This document shows positions 1 to 8,895 of a DNA stretch of 64,000 bases, one piece after another. The notes beneath the pieces were generated by a model. That model had not been told where the DNA came from. It saw only the letters and a program-made list of their open reading frames with translations, and searched no databases. The first letter of the stretch is position 1, and every line of letters starts with the position of its first letter. The stretch lies in assembly GCF_000265245.1 (NCBI RefSeq), contig NZ_AJKS02000002.1, positions 334,337 through 398,336 on the forward strand, read 5' to 3'. This DNA comes from Halomonas smyrnensis AAD6. Its GTDB lineage: Bacteria > Pseudomonadota > Gammaproteobacteria > Pseudomonadales > Halomonadaceae. The position numbers and the translations under genes were made by a program.

Positions 1-447
1 GCGCGGCTCGGGGCTGGCCGTCTGCTGCGGTCGCTCGGCGGTGGCCGGCGCCTCCGGCAGCGGGCGCGCCTCGGGTTCGGGAGATGCCTGGGCCTCGGGC
101 TCCGCCGGCGTGGCCGGGTCTACCGCCTGGTCGACCTCCGCCGGCGGCGCCGACGCCTCGGCCCGGGGCGTGGCGCGTGACTCCGCCGGCGGCGATTCCA
201 CCGCCTCGCCGGCGGCGCGCTGGGCCGACTCGGCCAGCGCCTCGGCCGTCACCGGCGCCTCGGCGGGGCGCGTCACCAGCACCACGTCGAGGCTGGTGCG
301 CTCCGGCGGCGCCGGGGCGAACTGGCGGCTGGCCACCACGCCGATGACCGCCAGATGCAGCAGCAGCGACACGCCCCAGGCCAGCCAGTAGCGGTAGGCG
401 CGCGTCACCGGCGCATAGCGGATCGGATCGTTGACGGGGGCGGCCAC
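1..447 (-). CDS. Energy transducer TonB family protein, N-terminal part
   Basis: This is the first 149 residues of a protein whose C-terminus lies off the left edge. It starts at a GTG (447) preceded by a GGGAGA ribosome binding site and lies 16 bases after the gshB stop. The start is a short basic cytoplasmic segment (about 1-22), followed by one membrane span (about 23-44, WGVSLLLHLAVIGVVAS). After that comes a periplasmic stretch rich in Pro, Glu and Ala. That layout is typical of TonB, which transmits proton-motive energy from ExbB/ExbD to outer-membrane receptors. The diagnostic C-terminal TonB domain is not in the window, so the family call rests on architecture and on the gshB-tonB gene order known from related bacteria. 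Confidence 0.7.
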   Translation of the reverse strand, partial: MAAPVNDPIRYAPVTRAYRYWLAWGVSLLLHLAVIGVVASRQFAPAPPERTSLDVVLVTRPAEAPVTAEALAESAQRAAGEAVESPPAESRATPRAEASAPPAEVDQAVDPATPAEPEAQASPEPEARPLPEAPATAERPQQTASPEPR

Positions 448-463
448 GGCGGCGTCTCCCGGG

Positions 464-1432
464 TCAGCCCCGGCGCGCGGCGAGCCGGTCGGCGACGGCG
501 TCCATCAGCTGGCCGGCGATGTCGGTGCCGCGCTGGTCGTCGATCTCGCGCACGCAGGTGGGGCTCGTGACGTTGATCTCGGTGATGTAGTCGCCGATCA
601 CGTCGAGGCCGACGAACATCAGGCCCTTCTCGCGGATCATCGGCTGCACCTGGCCGATCAGCCAGCGATCTCGGTCGGTCAGCTCGCGGCTGACGCCCTG
701 GCCGCCGGCGGCCAGGTTGCCGCGGGTCTCGCCGGCGCTGGGAATGCGCGCCAGTCCGTATTCGACCGGCTCACCGTCGACCAGCAGGATGCGGGTGTCG
801 CCGTTCTTGATCTCCGGCAGGTAGCGCTGGGCCATGATCTGGCGCCGGCCGCCCTCGGTGAGGGTCTCGATGATCGCGCCCAGGTTACGGCCGTCCGGCT
901 GGACGTGGAAGATGCCGCTGCCGCCCATGCCGTCGAGGGGCTTGAGGATGACGTCGCCGTGCTCGGCGTGGAAGGCGCGCAGTTCGGCATCGCGGCAGGA
1001 CACCAGGGTTGGCGCGCAGCACTGCGGGAACTGCTGGGCGAACAGCTTCTCGTTGCACTCCAGCAGCGCGCGGGTGGGGTTCACCACCAGCACGCCCTCG
1101 CGCTCGGCGAAGCCCAGCAGGTGCACGGCGTTGAGGAAGTGGCCGTCCACCGGCGGGTCCTTGCGCATCAGCACCACGTCGAGCTCGGCCAGCGGGCGCG
1201 CCTCGGCCTCGCCCAGCGTGTACCAGCGCTCGGCGTCGCGGAACACCTCGAGGTCGCACATCCGGGCGTGAGCCCGGCCATCGCGCAGGAACAGGTCTTC
1301 CTGCTCCATGTAGTGCAGCGACCAGCCGCGGTCCTGGGCGGCCCACAGCATGGCCAGGCTGGTGTCCTTCTTGAAGCTGAGGTCGGCGATGGGATCCATC
1401 ACCACGCCGACCTTGAGGGGGCGTTGGCTCAT
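464..1432 (-). CDS. gshB: Glutathione synthetase
   Basis: ATP-grasp ligase that joins gamma-glutamylcysteine and glycine to make glutathione in the cytosol, the second step of the pathway. At 322 residues it has the usual family length (about 315). The N-terminal domain starts KVGVVMDPI. The ATP-grasp core shows the glycine-rich loop LDGMGGSGIF (about residue 165). Near the C-terminus, EINVTSPTCVREI carries the Asn that holds magnesium and substrate. It lies upstream of the TonB-like gene on the same strand, 16 bases apart, probably co-transcribed. Assignment is secure from end-to-end similarity to known GshB sequences. Confidence 0.96.
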   Translation of the reverse strand: MSQRPLKVGVVMDPIADLSFKKDTSLAMLWAAQDRGWSLHYMEQEDLFLRDGRAHARMCDLEVFRDAERWYTLGEAEARPLAELDVVLMRKDPPVDGHFLNAVHLLGFAEREGVLVVNPTRALLECNEKLFAQQFPQCCAPTLVSCRDAELRAFHAEHGDVILKPLDGMGGSGIFHVQPDGRNLGAIIETLTEGGRRQIMAQRYLPEIKNGDTRILLVDGEPVEYGLARIPSAGETRGNLAAGGQGVSRELTDRDRWLIGQVQPMIREKGLMFVGLDVIGDYITEINVTSPTCVREIDDQRGTDIAGQLMDAVADRLAARRG

Positions 1433-1516
1433 CGGTCTACTCGTCTGCGCCGGGCGATCCCGGCGGGGAATGATGGCGAGCAGTATGCCGCAGGGCCGCC
1501 ATGGACTCCAAGGCGC

Positions 1517-2239
1517 TCAGTCCTGCTCCCCGCCGGGCGCGAAGCGGATGCCGCCGCTCTCGATGGTGATGCGGCGCTGCTTGTAGAGCCGGCCGATGGC
1601 CTGCTTGAAGGCGTTCTTGCTGACCCCGAGCCGGGCCTTGATCTCGCCGGCGGGGCTGGCGTCGGACAGCGGCAGGTAACCGCCGCTCTCGCGCAGCGCC
1701 TTGAGCACCGCCTCGCCGACCACGTCGAGCCGCGCCGGGCCCGGCGGCAGCAGCGACAGATCCAGGCGGCCGTCCTCGCGGACCCGCTTCACGTGGCCCT
1801 CCAGGCGCTGGCCGCGGCGCAGCGGCCGGGTCACGTCGTCGTGATAGAGCAGGCCCCAGAAGCGGCCGTCGACCACCGCCTTGTAGCCGAGATCGGTCTG
1901 GTCGGCGATCACCAGCGCCACGGCGCTGCCGGCGGCCAGGCCCTCGGCATGGTCGTCGAGGTAGCGGTCGAGGCGCTGGGTGGCGAAGGGCCGGCCGCGG
2001 TCGTCCTCGCGGATCATCACCAGCACCCGGCGCCCCACCGTGGGGCGGAAGCGCTGCTCGCCGAAGGGCAGCAGCAGGTCCCGCGAGTGGCCCCAGTCGA
2101 GGAAGGCGCCGGTCTCGTTGAGCATCACCACCGGCAGGTAGGCAACCTCACCGACGCTGGCTCGCGGCTCACGGGTGCGGCGCATGGGCTCACGGCGGGA
2201 ATGGGCCGCGCGTGGGGCGGATCGGCGGGAGTCGGACAT
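1517..2239 (-). CDS. CvfB-like S1 RNA-binding protein, short N-terminus
   Basis: The 240-residue protein resembles the CvfB/YitL family: an S1-type OB fold followed by a C-terminal winged helix. The segment from about residue 28 (VGEVAYLPVVMLNETGAFLDWG) matches what is normally the second S1 repeat, and FKQAIGRLYKQRRITI near the end matches the winged helix. Full-length relatives are about 280 residues and begin with another S1 domain. Here the first 27 residues are instead a basic, Arg-rich tail, and only 92 bases separate this start from the rsmE stop, so a first S1 domain does not fit. CvfB proteins bind RNA and affect virulence or stress genes in Gram-positive bacteria; the role in this group is not established. 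Confidence 0.8.
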   Translation of the reverse strand: MSDSRRSAPRAAHSRREPMRRTREPRASVGEVAYLPVVMLNETGAFLDWGHSRDLLLPFGEQRFRPTVGRRVLVMIREDDRGRPFATQRLDRYLDDHAEGLAAGSAVALVIADQTDLGYKAVVDGRFWGLLYHDDVTRPLRRGQRLEGHVKRVREDGRLDLSLLPPGPARLDVVGEAVLKALRESGGYLPLSDASPAGEIKARLGVSKNAFKQAIGRLYKQRRITIESGGIRFAPGGEQD

Positions 2240-2331
2240 GATCGGGATTCCACTGCGAGTGTGCCGTCATTATGGGCGCGGCCCGACGGCGGGAAAAGGC
2301 GCCGGGCGCGAGGGACTGGGGCGAACGGGGC

Positions 2332-3063
2332 TCAGACGTCGCCGAAGCGGTCCTGCAGCAGCGTCAGGGCAACCACCGGGGCGGTCTCGGTGCGCAGGAT
2401 GCGTGGCCCCAGGGTCAGGGCGGCGAAGTCGGCGGCGGTGGCGGCGTCGATCTCGGCGTCCGAGAGGCCACCCTCGGGGCCGATCAGCAGCGCCGCGCTG
2501 GCGATGGCGTCCTCGCGGTCCAGCGCGCCCGGGGTGCCGGGATGCAGCACCAGGCGCAGCGCCTCGTCGCGCCCGGCCAGCCACTCGGCGAGCGCGACCG
2601 GCGCATGCACCGGCGGCACGGTGGCACGGCCGCACTGCTCGCAGGCGCTGGCGGCCACGGCCTGCCAGTGGGCGAGCTTCTTGACCTCGCGTTCGCCCTT
2701 GAGGCGCACGTCGCCGTGCTCGGTGTAGAGCGGGGTGATCTCGGCCACGCCCAGCTCCACGGCCTTCTGGATGGCGTAGTCCATGCGATCGCCCTTGGAG
2801 ATCGCCTGGCCCAGGTGCACCGCCAGCGGCGACTCTCCGCGACCCTCATGGAGCGCCTCGACGCGGGCCACCACGCGCTTGCGTCCGGCCTCGACCAGCA
2901 CCGCCTCGGCCTCGCTGCCGTGGCCGTCGAACAGCCTCAGGGGGGCGCCCTCGCCGAGGCGCAGCACCCGGGCCACGTGGCGGGCCGGACCTTCCGGCAG
3001 GACGACGTCGGCGCCGACGGCCAGCGCGGCATCGACATGGATACGGGGGGCCTTGATCGCCAT
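2332..3063 (-). CDS. rsmE: 16S rRNA (uracil(1498)-N3)-methyltransferase
   Basis: SPOUT-class methyltransferase that methylates N3 of U1498 in helix 44 of 16S rRNA. The 243-residue product has the usual size. The N-terminal PUA-like part is followed by the trefoil-knot motifs LIGPEGGLSDAEI (about 190-202) and LGPRILRTETAPV (about 218-230), which bind S-adenosylmethionine. An upstream in-frame extension exists, but the ATG at 3063 (MAIKAPRIHV) matches where family members begin. In many gammaproteobacteria rsmE sits beside gshB, which fits this neighbourhood. Confidence 0.95.
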   Translation of the reverse strand: MAIKAPRIHVDAALAVGADVVLPEGPARHVARVLRLGEGAPLRLFDGHGSEAEAVLVEAGRKRVVARVEALHEGRGESPLAVHLGQAISKGDRMDYAIQKAVELGVAEITPLYTEHGDVRLKGEREVKKLAHWQAVAASACEQCGRATVPPVHAPVALAEWLAGRDEALRLVLHPGTPGALDREDAIASAALLIGPEGGLSDAEIDAATAADFAALTLGPRILRTETAPVVALTLLQDRFGDV

Positions 3064-3176
3064 GGGGAAGACACTCTCCTGAGGACGGTCGAAACGATAA
3101 GCGCCGGAGCAGGCCTGCGCGAGGGAGATGCCCTCGCGCCGCTCTGCCCCGGCGCGATGCTGCCGGCGACGGCCGC

Positions 3177-3698
3177 TTACTGCGTGGCCTGCTCGCCTTG
3201 CTGCTGCTGCTGGGCCTCGCGCTGCTTCTTCTGGGCGTAGATCGCCTCGAAGTTGACCGGCGAGAGCATCAGCGGCGGGAAGCCGCCGCGGTTGACCAGG
3301 TTGTCGATGCACTCACGCGCGTAGGGGAACAGCATGTTCGGGCAGAAGGCGCCCAGGGTGTGCTCGAGCTGGGAACCCTCGATGCCGCCGATGCGGAACA
3401 GGCCGGCCTGCTCGATCTCGGCCAGGAAGGAGGTGGTGCCTTCCTCGCTGTGGGTGACCTGGGCGGTGACCTTGATCACCACCTCGTAGAGGTCCTCGCC
3501 GACCTTCTGGTGGGTGGTGTTCAGGTCCAGGCCGACCTTCGGCTTGAACGGCTGCTGGAACACCGCCGGGGAGTTCGGCGCCTCGAAGGAGATGTCCTTG
3601 ACGTAGATACGCTGCAGGGCGAACTGCACCTGGGGCTTGTCCTGCTGGCCGGCTGCCTCGCCGTTGGCGCCGCCGTTCGGGTTGTTGTCTTCCGCCAT
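3177..3698 (-). CDS. secB: Protein-export chaperone SecB
   Basis: Cytosolic homotetrameric chaperone that keeps preproteins unfolded and delivers them to SecA. The 173 residues include the family core, starting QVQFALQRIYVKDISFEAPNSP and continuing to FCPNMLFPYARECIDNLVNRGGFPPLMLSPVNFEAIY. Both ends are low in complexity: an Asn/Gly-rich N-terminus and a Gln-rich C-terminus (five Gln in a row). The ATG at 3698 is preferred over an in-frame TTG three codons upstream because an AAAGGA ribosome binding site lies at suitable spacing. It follows yibN on the same strand, the same order as the E. coli yibN-grxC-secB cluster but without grxC. Confidence 0.96.
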   Translation of the reverse strand: MAEDNNPNGGANGEAAGQQDKPQVQFALQRIYVKDISFEAPNSPAVFQQPFKPKVGLDLNTTHQKVGEDLYEVVIKVTAQVTHSEEGTTSFLAEIEQAGLFRIGGIEGSQLEHTLGAFCPNMLFPYARECIDNLVNRGGFPPLMLSPVNFEAIYAQKKQREAQQQQQGEQATQ

Positions 3699-3740
3699 GG
3701 AAAGCAATCCTTTGGTCGTTGGAATGTTAGGAGGGCGCGA

Positions 3741-4163
3741 TCACTTCTTGACCAGCGGCAGGCCGTCGGTCTGCCACTGGGTCATGCCGCCCTTGAGCTT
3801 GTAGACGCGCTCGAAGCCGGCCTTGGTCAGCTTGGCCATCGCCACGCCGGCGGTCTGGCCATGCTTGCAGGCCACGATGATCGGCTTGCTCTTGTACTTC
3901 TCGAGCTCGCCCAGGCGACCGTCGAGGCCGCTCTGCGGGATGTTGCGGGCGCCGGCGATATGGCCCGCCTTGAAGTCGTTTTTGTCGCGGATGTCGAGCA
4001 CCACAGCGTCCTCGCGATTGACCAGCTGAGTGGCCTCGCTGGTGGTCACGCCGTTGGCCCCGCCGCTGCGGATCTCGTAGGCGATCCAGGCGACCAGCAC
4101 CAGCGCGAAGGCGGCGACCAGTAGCGGGTGGTTCTGCACGAATTCGAACAGCTGATCGATCAT
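3741..4163 (-). CDS. Membrane-anchored rhodanese-domain protein (YibN-like)
   Basis: The 140-residue protein has one N-terminal membrane segment (about 12-27, LLVAAFALVLVAWIAY) and then a single rhodanese domain facing the cytoplasm. The active-site loop is CKHGQTA, so the catalytic Cys is present at about position 94. Rhodaneses move sulfane sulfur, but the substrate of YibN-type proteins is not well defined. An ATG at 4163 is chosen because it places the membrane anchor at the very N-terminus; longer in-frame starts run into the gpmI promoter region. It lies 42 bases ahead of secB on the same strand. Confidence 0.88.
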   Translation of the reverse strand: MIDQLFEFVQNHPLLVAAFALVLVAWIAYEIRSGGANGVTTSEATQLVNREDAVVLDIRDKNDFKAGHIAGARNIPQSGLDGRLGELEKYKSKPIIVACKHGQTAGVAMAKLTKAGFERVYKLKGGMTQWQTDGLPLVKK

Positions 4164-4264
4164 GATTCGGAAAGACTCTTCTTCGGGTACGCGGTGAACG
4201 AAAACCGGCCGGGCCGGAGGCGCCAGTATACATGAAGCCGTGGGACCACCGGGGGGCGTGCGAT

Positions 4265-4294
4265 ATGACGCCCGGCGGGACCGTGCGATATGAT
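4265..4294 (+). promoter_or_regulatory. Candidate sigma70 promoter for gpmI
   Basis: ATGACG (4265-4270), an 18-base spacer and TATGAT (4289-4294) resemble -35 and -10 elements pointing at gpmI, about 80 bases upstream of its start. The two hexamers lie within a direct repeat, CGTGCGATATGA(C/T)GCC at 4257-4272 and 4282-4297. No experimental support. Confidence 0.45.
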
Positions 4295-4375
4295 GCCGCA
4301 AGCAGAGGCAAGTCGCGACCCCGCCCGAGGCCACAGGGCCAGGGCGGCAACGACCCAACCAAGAGGCTTCGACGC

Positions 4376-5947
4376 ATGACCGACTCATCGACCCCGACTC
4401 CCCGCCCGGTGGCCCTGATCATCCTCGATGGCTACGGGTACAACCCGGACCCCACCGACAACGCCATCCTGGCCGCCAACACCCCGGTGATGGACCGGCT
4501 GTGGGAGACCCGCGCCCATGCCCTGGTTCACACCGACGGTCGCTACGTGGGGCTGCCGGACGGCCAGATGGGCAATTCGGAAGTCGGCCACATGAACCTC
4601 GGCGCCGGACGCATCGTCTACCAGGACTTCACTCGCATCACCAAGGCCGTCGAGGAAGGCGCACTGGCCGACAACGCCATCCTCACCGGCCCGCTGGACG
4701 CCGCCGCCGAGGCCGGCCGCGCCGTGCATCTGCTGGGCCTGCTGTCGCCGGGCGGCGTGCACAGCCACGAGGACCACATCCTCGCCATGGCCGAGCTGGC
4801 CGCGCAGCGCGGCGCCACGCGCATCTACGTCCATGCCTTCCTCGACGGCCGCGACACCGCGCCCAAGAGCGCCCGCGCCTCCATCGAGCGCGTCAACGCC
4901 AGGCTGGCCGAGCTGGTCGGCGCCGACAACGGCTGCGTGGCCTCGCTGGTCGGCCGCTACTTCGCCATGGACCGCGACAACCGCTGGGACCGCGTCGAGC
5001 AGGCCTACCGCCTGGCCACCGAGGGCAGCGCCGAGCACGTCGCCCAGAGCGCCGAGGCCGGCCTGGACGCGGCCTACGACCGCGGCGAGACCGACGAATT
5101 CGTCACCGCCACCGCCATCCTCAGCGGCGACGCCCCGGTGCGCATGGAGGACGGCGACGCCGCCTTCTTCATGAACTTCCGTGCCGACCGCGCCCGCGAG
5201 CTGACCCGCGCCTTCGTCGAGGACGACTTCGCCGGCTTCGAGCGCCAGGCCCGTCCGCGGCTGGCCGGCGGCAGCCTGGTGACCATGACCCAGTACGCCG
5301 CCGACATCCCGGCCCCGGCCGCCTTCCCGCCGGAAGAGCTGCACAACACCCTGGGCGAGGTGATGGAGAAGCGCGGCCTGACCCAGCTGCGCATCGCCGA
5401 GACCGAGAAGTACGCCCACGTCACCTTCTTCTTCTCCGGCGGCCGTGAGGCCGAGTACGAGGGCGAGACCCGCGTGCTGGTGCCCTCGCCCCAGGACGTG
5501 AAGACCTACGACGAGAAGCCAGAGATGAGCGCCGTAGAGGTCACCGACCGCCTGGTCGAGGCCATCGAGTCCGGCGCCCACGACCTGATCGTGTGCAACT
5601 ACGCCAACGGCGACATGGTCGGCCACACCGGCGACTTCGATGCCGCGGTCAAGGCCGTGGAGGCCGTCGATGCCTGCGTCGGCCGCGTGGTCGAGGCGCT
5701 CGAGAAGGTCGGCGGCGCCTGCCTGATCACCGCCGACCACGGCAACGCCGAACAGATGGTCCACCCCGAGACCGGTGTCGCCCAGACCGCTCACACCACC
5801 TTCGACGTGCCGCTGATCTACGTCGGCCCGCGTCCGCTGAGCCTGGCCCAGGACGGCCGGCTGTGCGACCTCGCCCCGACCCTGCTGACGCTGATGGACC
5901 AGCCGGTGCCCGAGGAAATGACCGGCCGCGTGCTGATCGAGGCGTGA
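4376..5947 (+). CDS. gpmI: 2,3-bisphosphoglycerate-independent phosphoglycerate mutase
   Basis: Glycolytic enzyme interconverting 3- and 2-phosphoglycerate through a phosphoserine intermediate, using two manganese ions. The 523-residue length is typical. Metal-binding and catalytic motifs are intact: [11 protein letters not shown] at the start, [18 protein letters not shown] with the nucleophilic Ser68, [13 protein letters not shown] and [11 protein letters not shown] near the C-terminus. The ATG at 4376 follows AAGAGG at good spacing. An open frame extends upstream to 4232, but that stretch holds the promoter. The gene is divergent from yibN-secB and its stop overlaps the start of envC, as in many gammaproteobacteria. 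Confidence 0.97.
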   Translation: MTDSSTPTPRPVALIILDGYGYNPDPTDNAILAANTPVMDRLWETRAHALVHTDGRYVGLPDGQMGNSEVGHMNLGAGRIVYQDFTRITKAVEEGALADNAILTGPLDAAAEAGRAVHLLGLLSPGGVHSHEDHILAMAELAAQRGATRIYVHAFLDGRDTAPKSARASIERVNARLAELVGADNGCVASLVGRYFAMDRDNRWDRVEQAYRLATEGSAEHVAQSAEAGLDAAYDRGETDEFVTATAILSGDAPVRMEDGDAAFFMNFRADRARELTRAFVEDDFAGFERQARPRLAGGSLVTMTQYAADIPAPAAFPPEELHNTLGEVMEKRGLTQLRIAETEKYAHVTFFFSGGREAEYEGETRVLVPSPQDVKTYDEKPEMSAVEVTDRLVEAIESGAHDLIVCNYANGDMVGHTGDFDAAVKAVEAVDACVGRVVEALEKVGGACLITADHGNAEQMVHPETGVAQTAHTTFDVPLIYVGPRPLSLAQDGRLCDLAPTLLTLMDQPVPEEMTGRVLIEA

Positions 5948-7113
5948 GTCGAGGGCGCTGCCCGGCCCGGCGGCGATGGCTGCCGGGCCTCGTGATGGCC
6001 GCCGCGCTGAGCGCCGCCCTGGGGGCCACCCAGGCGGCGGCGGTGGACGAACGCGAGGCGCGAGAGCGCCTCGATGCCATCGGCGAGCGCATCCAGGCGG
6101 CCACCCAGGACCTCTCCGCCACCCGCGACGCGCGGGACGACGCCAACGAGGACCTGCGCGAGGTCGAGACCGCCCTGGCCGAGACCCATGCCCGACTGGA
6201 CGCGCTCCAGGCCGAGAAGCGCGACCTGCGTGACGAGGTCGCGGCGCTCGAGGACCGGCGCCAGGCCCTCGAGGACGAACGCCGGGCCCAGCTGGCGGCG
6301 ATCGAGGAGCAGCTCGACGCCCTCTACCGACTGGGGCCGACGCCGCAGCTCAAGCTGCTGCTCAATCAGGACGACCCGGCCCGCCTGGATCGCCTGCAGG
6401 CCTACCTCAACCGCCTCGCCGAGGCCCGCCGGCAGCGGCTCGACGAGCTCGAGCGGCTCGACGCGGCGCTGGCCGACAATCGCCGCGCCCTCGATGAGCG
6501 CGGCGAACGCCTGGCGCAGCTGTCCGAGACCCTGCAGCAACAGGGCGCCGAGCTCGCCCGCCGGGTCGACGAGCGCGAGGCCCTGGTAGCGAGGCTCGAC
6601 GACCGCTTCGCCAGCGAGCAGGCGCGGCTGACCGAACTCGACCAGGATCGCGCCCACGCCGAGCGGGTGCTGCGCCAGGTGCAGGAGCGCCTGGCACGCA
6701 TGCAGCAGCCGCCGCCCTCCACCAACATCGCCGCCACCCAGGGCGACCTGCCGTGGCCGGTGCAGGGCGGCGTGACCTCGTCGTTCGGCCGCGGCGACGG
6801 CGTGCACCGCAACGGCCTGGTGATCCGCGCCCGCGAGGGCACGCCGGTCGAGGCGGTCCACGCCGGCCGGGTGGTGTTCGCCGACTGGATGCGCGGCTTC
6901 GGCAACCTGCTGATCCTCGATCACGGCGACGGCGTGATGACCCTCCACGCCCACCTGCAGCGCTTCACGGTCGGGGTCGGCGAGGCGGTCAGCGCCGGCG
7001 AGACCCTGGGCGCGGTGGGCGCCAGCGGCGGCCAGTCGTCCGCCGGGCTCTACTTCGAGGTGCGCCGCAACGGCGAGCCCATCGATCCCAATCGCTGGAT
7101 CGCCCGGCGCTAG
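5944..7113 (+). CDS. envC: EnvC-like murein hydrolase activator with degenerate LytM domain
   Basis: Periplasmic protein that, in E. coli, activates the amidases AmiA/AmiB at the division septum. It starts at a GTG that overlaps the gpmI stop (GTGA), giving 389 residues with an Arg-rich signal peptide ending near TQAAA (about residue 36). Long coiled coils cover about 45-260, and a LytM/M23 domain spans about 275-389. The zinc site is degenerate: the usual HxGxD becomes HRNGL, in line with EnvC being an activator and not an enzyme itself. The C-terminal [16 protein letters not shown] block is strongly conserved in EnvC. Translational coupling to gpmI is likely. Confidence 0.92.
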   Translation: MSRGRCPARRRWLPGLVMAAALSAALGATQAAAVDEREARERLDAIGERIQAATQDLSATRDARDDANEDLREVETALAETHARLDALQAEKRDLRDEVAALEDRRQALEDERRAQLAAIEEQLDALYRLGPTPQLKLLLNQDDPARLDRLQAYLNRLAEARRQRLDELERLDAALADNRRALDERGERLAQLSETLQQQGAELARRVDEREALVARLDDRFASEQARLTELDQDRAHAERVLRQVQERLARMQQPPPSTNIAATQGDLPWPVQGGVTSSFGRGDGVHRNGLVIRAREGTPVEAVHAGRVVFADWMRGFGNLLILDHGDGVMTLHAHLQRFTVGVGEAVSAGETLGAVGASGGQSSAGLYFEVRRNGEPIDPNRWIARR

Positions 7114-7261
7114 AGTTCATACTGGGGCAATGGCACCCCGGCAGCACCCCTCGAGGAGACGCATGAATACCTCCTTGTAGCTCCCGGCGCCGTCCATGGC
7201 GCAGGAGCTCCTCTGCGGAGTACTGCCGGGATCTCCTGCGAGAGCCTCCACTCTTCCGACA

Positions 7262-7331
7262 GCGTCCACTACCACGCCATTCATGAGCGTCCGCCGCCAC
7301 GCTATTCCAATCGCGTCCGCCGCCACGCTAT
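7262..7331. repeat. Three tandem 19-bp repeats upstream of ctpA
   Basis: GCGTCCGCCGCCACGCTAT occurs exactly at 7287-7305 and 7313-7331. A third, diverged copy (GCGTCCACTACCACGCCAT) is at 7262-7280, so the repeats sit at 25-26 base steps. They end 37 bases before the chosen ctpA start, where regulatory sites would be expected. The rest of the 255-base gap (7114-7368) shows only short imperfect inverted repeats and no gene. Confidence 0.7.
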
Positions 7332-7368
7332 GCTGGAAACCCAACTGCGACACACCGCGAGAGAGTGC

Positions 7369-8688
7369 ATGTTCCCGACGAACGCCCCGCTGCGGCGCCT
7401 GAAGGCGGCCCTGCTGCCGGTCGCCCTGCTGACCCTGCCGCTGCCCCTGCAGGCCGCCTCCGACGCCGAGCCGGCCGGCGACGAGCTGCCGGTGGCCGAG
7501 ATCCAGGCCTTCGCCGAGGTGTTCGAGCGCATCAAGCGGGCCTACGTCGAGGAGGTCGACGACGCCACCCTGATGCGCAACGCCATGCGCGGCATGCTCA
7601 GCGAGCTCGACCCGCACTCCACCTACCTGGACGCCGAGGCCTATCAGAGCCTGCAGGAGTCCACCCAGGGCGAGTTCGGCGGCGTGGGCATCGAGGTCGG
7701 CAAGCGCGATGGCCAGCTCACCGTGATCACCCCCATCGACGACACCCCGGCCTCCCGCGCCGGCCTGCAGGCCCAGGATGTCATCCTGCGCATCGACGAC
7801 ACGCCCACCGAGGGCATGTCGCTGCAGGAGGCCGTCGACCTGATGCGCGGCGAGCCCGGCACCGACATCCGCCTGACCATCATGCGCGAGGGCGAGAATG
7901 CGCCCCGCGAGATGAACATCGAGCGCGAGGTGATCCGCACCGAGAGCGTCAAGCAGGAGCTGCTGGCCCCGGGCTACGGCTACCTGCGCGTCAGCCAGTT
8001 CCAGACCCGCACCGGCGAGCAGGTCGTCGATGCCCTGGACACGCTGCGCGACGAGGGTCCGCTGCAGGGCCTGGTGCTCGATCTGCGCAACAACCCCGGC
8101 GGCGTGCTGCAGGCCGCGGTCGACGTGGCCGACGCCTTCCTCGAGAGCGGCCTGGTCGTCTACACCGAGGGCCGACTGCCGGACAGCGCCATGCGCTTCT
8201 CCGCCCACCGCGACACCGCCGCGCCGGACGTGCCGCTGGTCATCCTGATCAACGGCGGCAGCGCCTCGGCGGCGGAGATCGTCGCCGGCGCCCTGCAGGA
8301 CCAGCGCCGCGGCGTGGTGATGGGCACCGAGAGCTTCGGCAAGGGCTCGGTGCAGCAGATCATGCCGCTGGGCGACGACGAGGCGCTGAAGCTGACCACC
8401 GCCCGCTACTTCACCCCCAGCGGGCGCTCCATCCAGGCGCTGGGCATCGAGCCCGACGTGCAGGTGGTGCGCGGCCGCCTCGAGGTCGCCGAGAATACCG
8501 GCATGCGGGTACGCGAGGCCGACCTGGAGGGCCACCTGGCCGGCAACGGCGAGGACGACGCCCGCGGCGAGATGAGCGAACGGCTGCGCGACGACTATCA
8601 GCTCGGCGAGGCGCTCAACCTGCTCAAGGCGCTCAACGTGCTCGGCGAGCGCGGTGCCGCCGCCGTCGGCCGAGGCAACGACGGCTAG
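7369..8688 (+). CDS. ctpA: S41 family carboxyl-terminal processing peptidase
   Basis: Periplasmic serine protease of the CtpA type, which in related bacteria trims cell-wall enzymes and other envelope proteins. The 439-residue product has a signal peptide (cleavage likely after LPLQA, about residue 26), a PDZ domain (about 105-180) and the S41 protease domain. The catalytic Ser lies in NGGSASAAEIVAGAL (Ser300) and the catalytic Lys in ESFGKGSVQ (Lys325), 25 residues apart as in the family. I chose the ATG at 7369, which gives a clean signal peptide and follows GAGAG. An in-frame ATG at 7330 would overlap the tandem repeats. Gene order gpmI-envC-ctpA is conserved in Pseudomonas and relatives. 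Confidence 0.94.
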   Translation: MFPTNAPLRRLKAALLPVALLTLPLPLQAASDAEPAGDELPVAEIQAFAEVFERIKRAYVEEVDDATLMRNAMRGMLSELDPHSTYLDAEAYQSLQESTQGEFGGVGIEVGKRDGQLTVITPIDDTPASRAGLQAQDVILRIDDTPTEGMSLQEAVDLMRGEPGTDIRLTIMREGENAPREMNIEREVIRTESVKQELLAPGYGYLRVSQFQTRTGEQVVDALDTLRDEGPLQGLVLDLRNNPGGVLQAAVDVADAFLESGLVVYTEGRLPDSAMRFSAHRDTAAPDVPLVILINGGSASAAEIVAGALQDQRRGVVMGTESFGKGSVQQIMPLGDDEALKLTTARYFTPSGRSIQALGIEPDVQVVRGRLEVAENTGMRVREADLEGHLAGNGEDDARGEMSERLRDDYQLGEALNLLKALNVLGERGAAAVGRGNDG

Positions 8689-8765
8689 CGCCAAGCCGGC
8701 AGGCGCCGAGGGCTCCCAACGACCGGCGTAGCGCCCTCGGCATCAGACAAGCGCCCTCGACGGAA

Positions 8766-8895
8766 GGCGAGAGCCCTCAGCGCCTGAAAAGAGCCCTTGT
8801 TGGCAGGCGCCTTCAGCGGGGGGCGAGAGCCTTCAGCGCCTGAAAAGAGCCCTCATTGACAGGAGCCTTCAGCGGAGGGCGAAGGCCCTCATTTA
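8766..8895. repeat. 56-bp tandem repeat between ctpA and ubiI
   Basis: GGCGAGAGCC(C/T)TCAGCGCC begins at 8766 and again at 8822, with the following GCCTGAAAAGAGCCCT also shared and units 56 bases apart. A partial third unit (GGCGAAGGCCCTCA) begins at 8878 and crosses the ubiI stop codon at 8889. The motif AAGAGCC recurs through the region. This fills most of the 200-base gap between these convergent genes, and no classic terminator is visible. Confidence 0.75.

Noticed and set aside
431..2728. Very long + strand open frame (765 codons) opposite gshB, cvfB and rsmE
   Set aside because: Composition is a GC-rich antisense shadow (Ala/Gly/Val/His-rich, no domain), and the - strand holds clear conserved genes.
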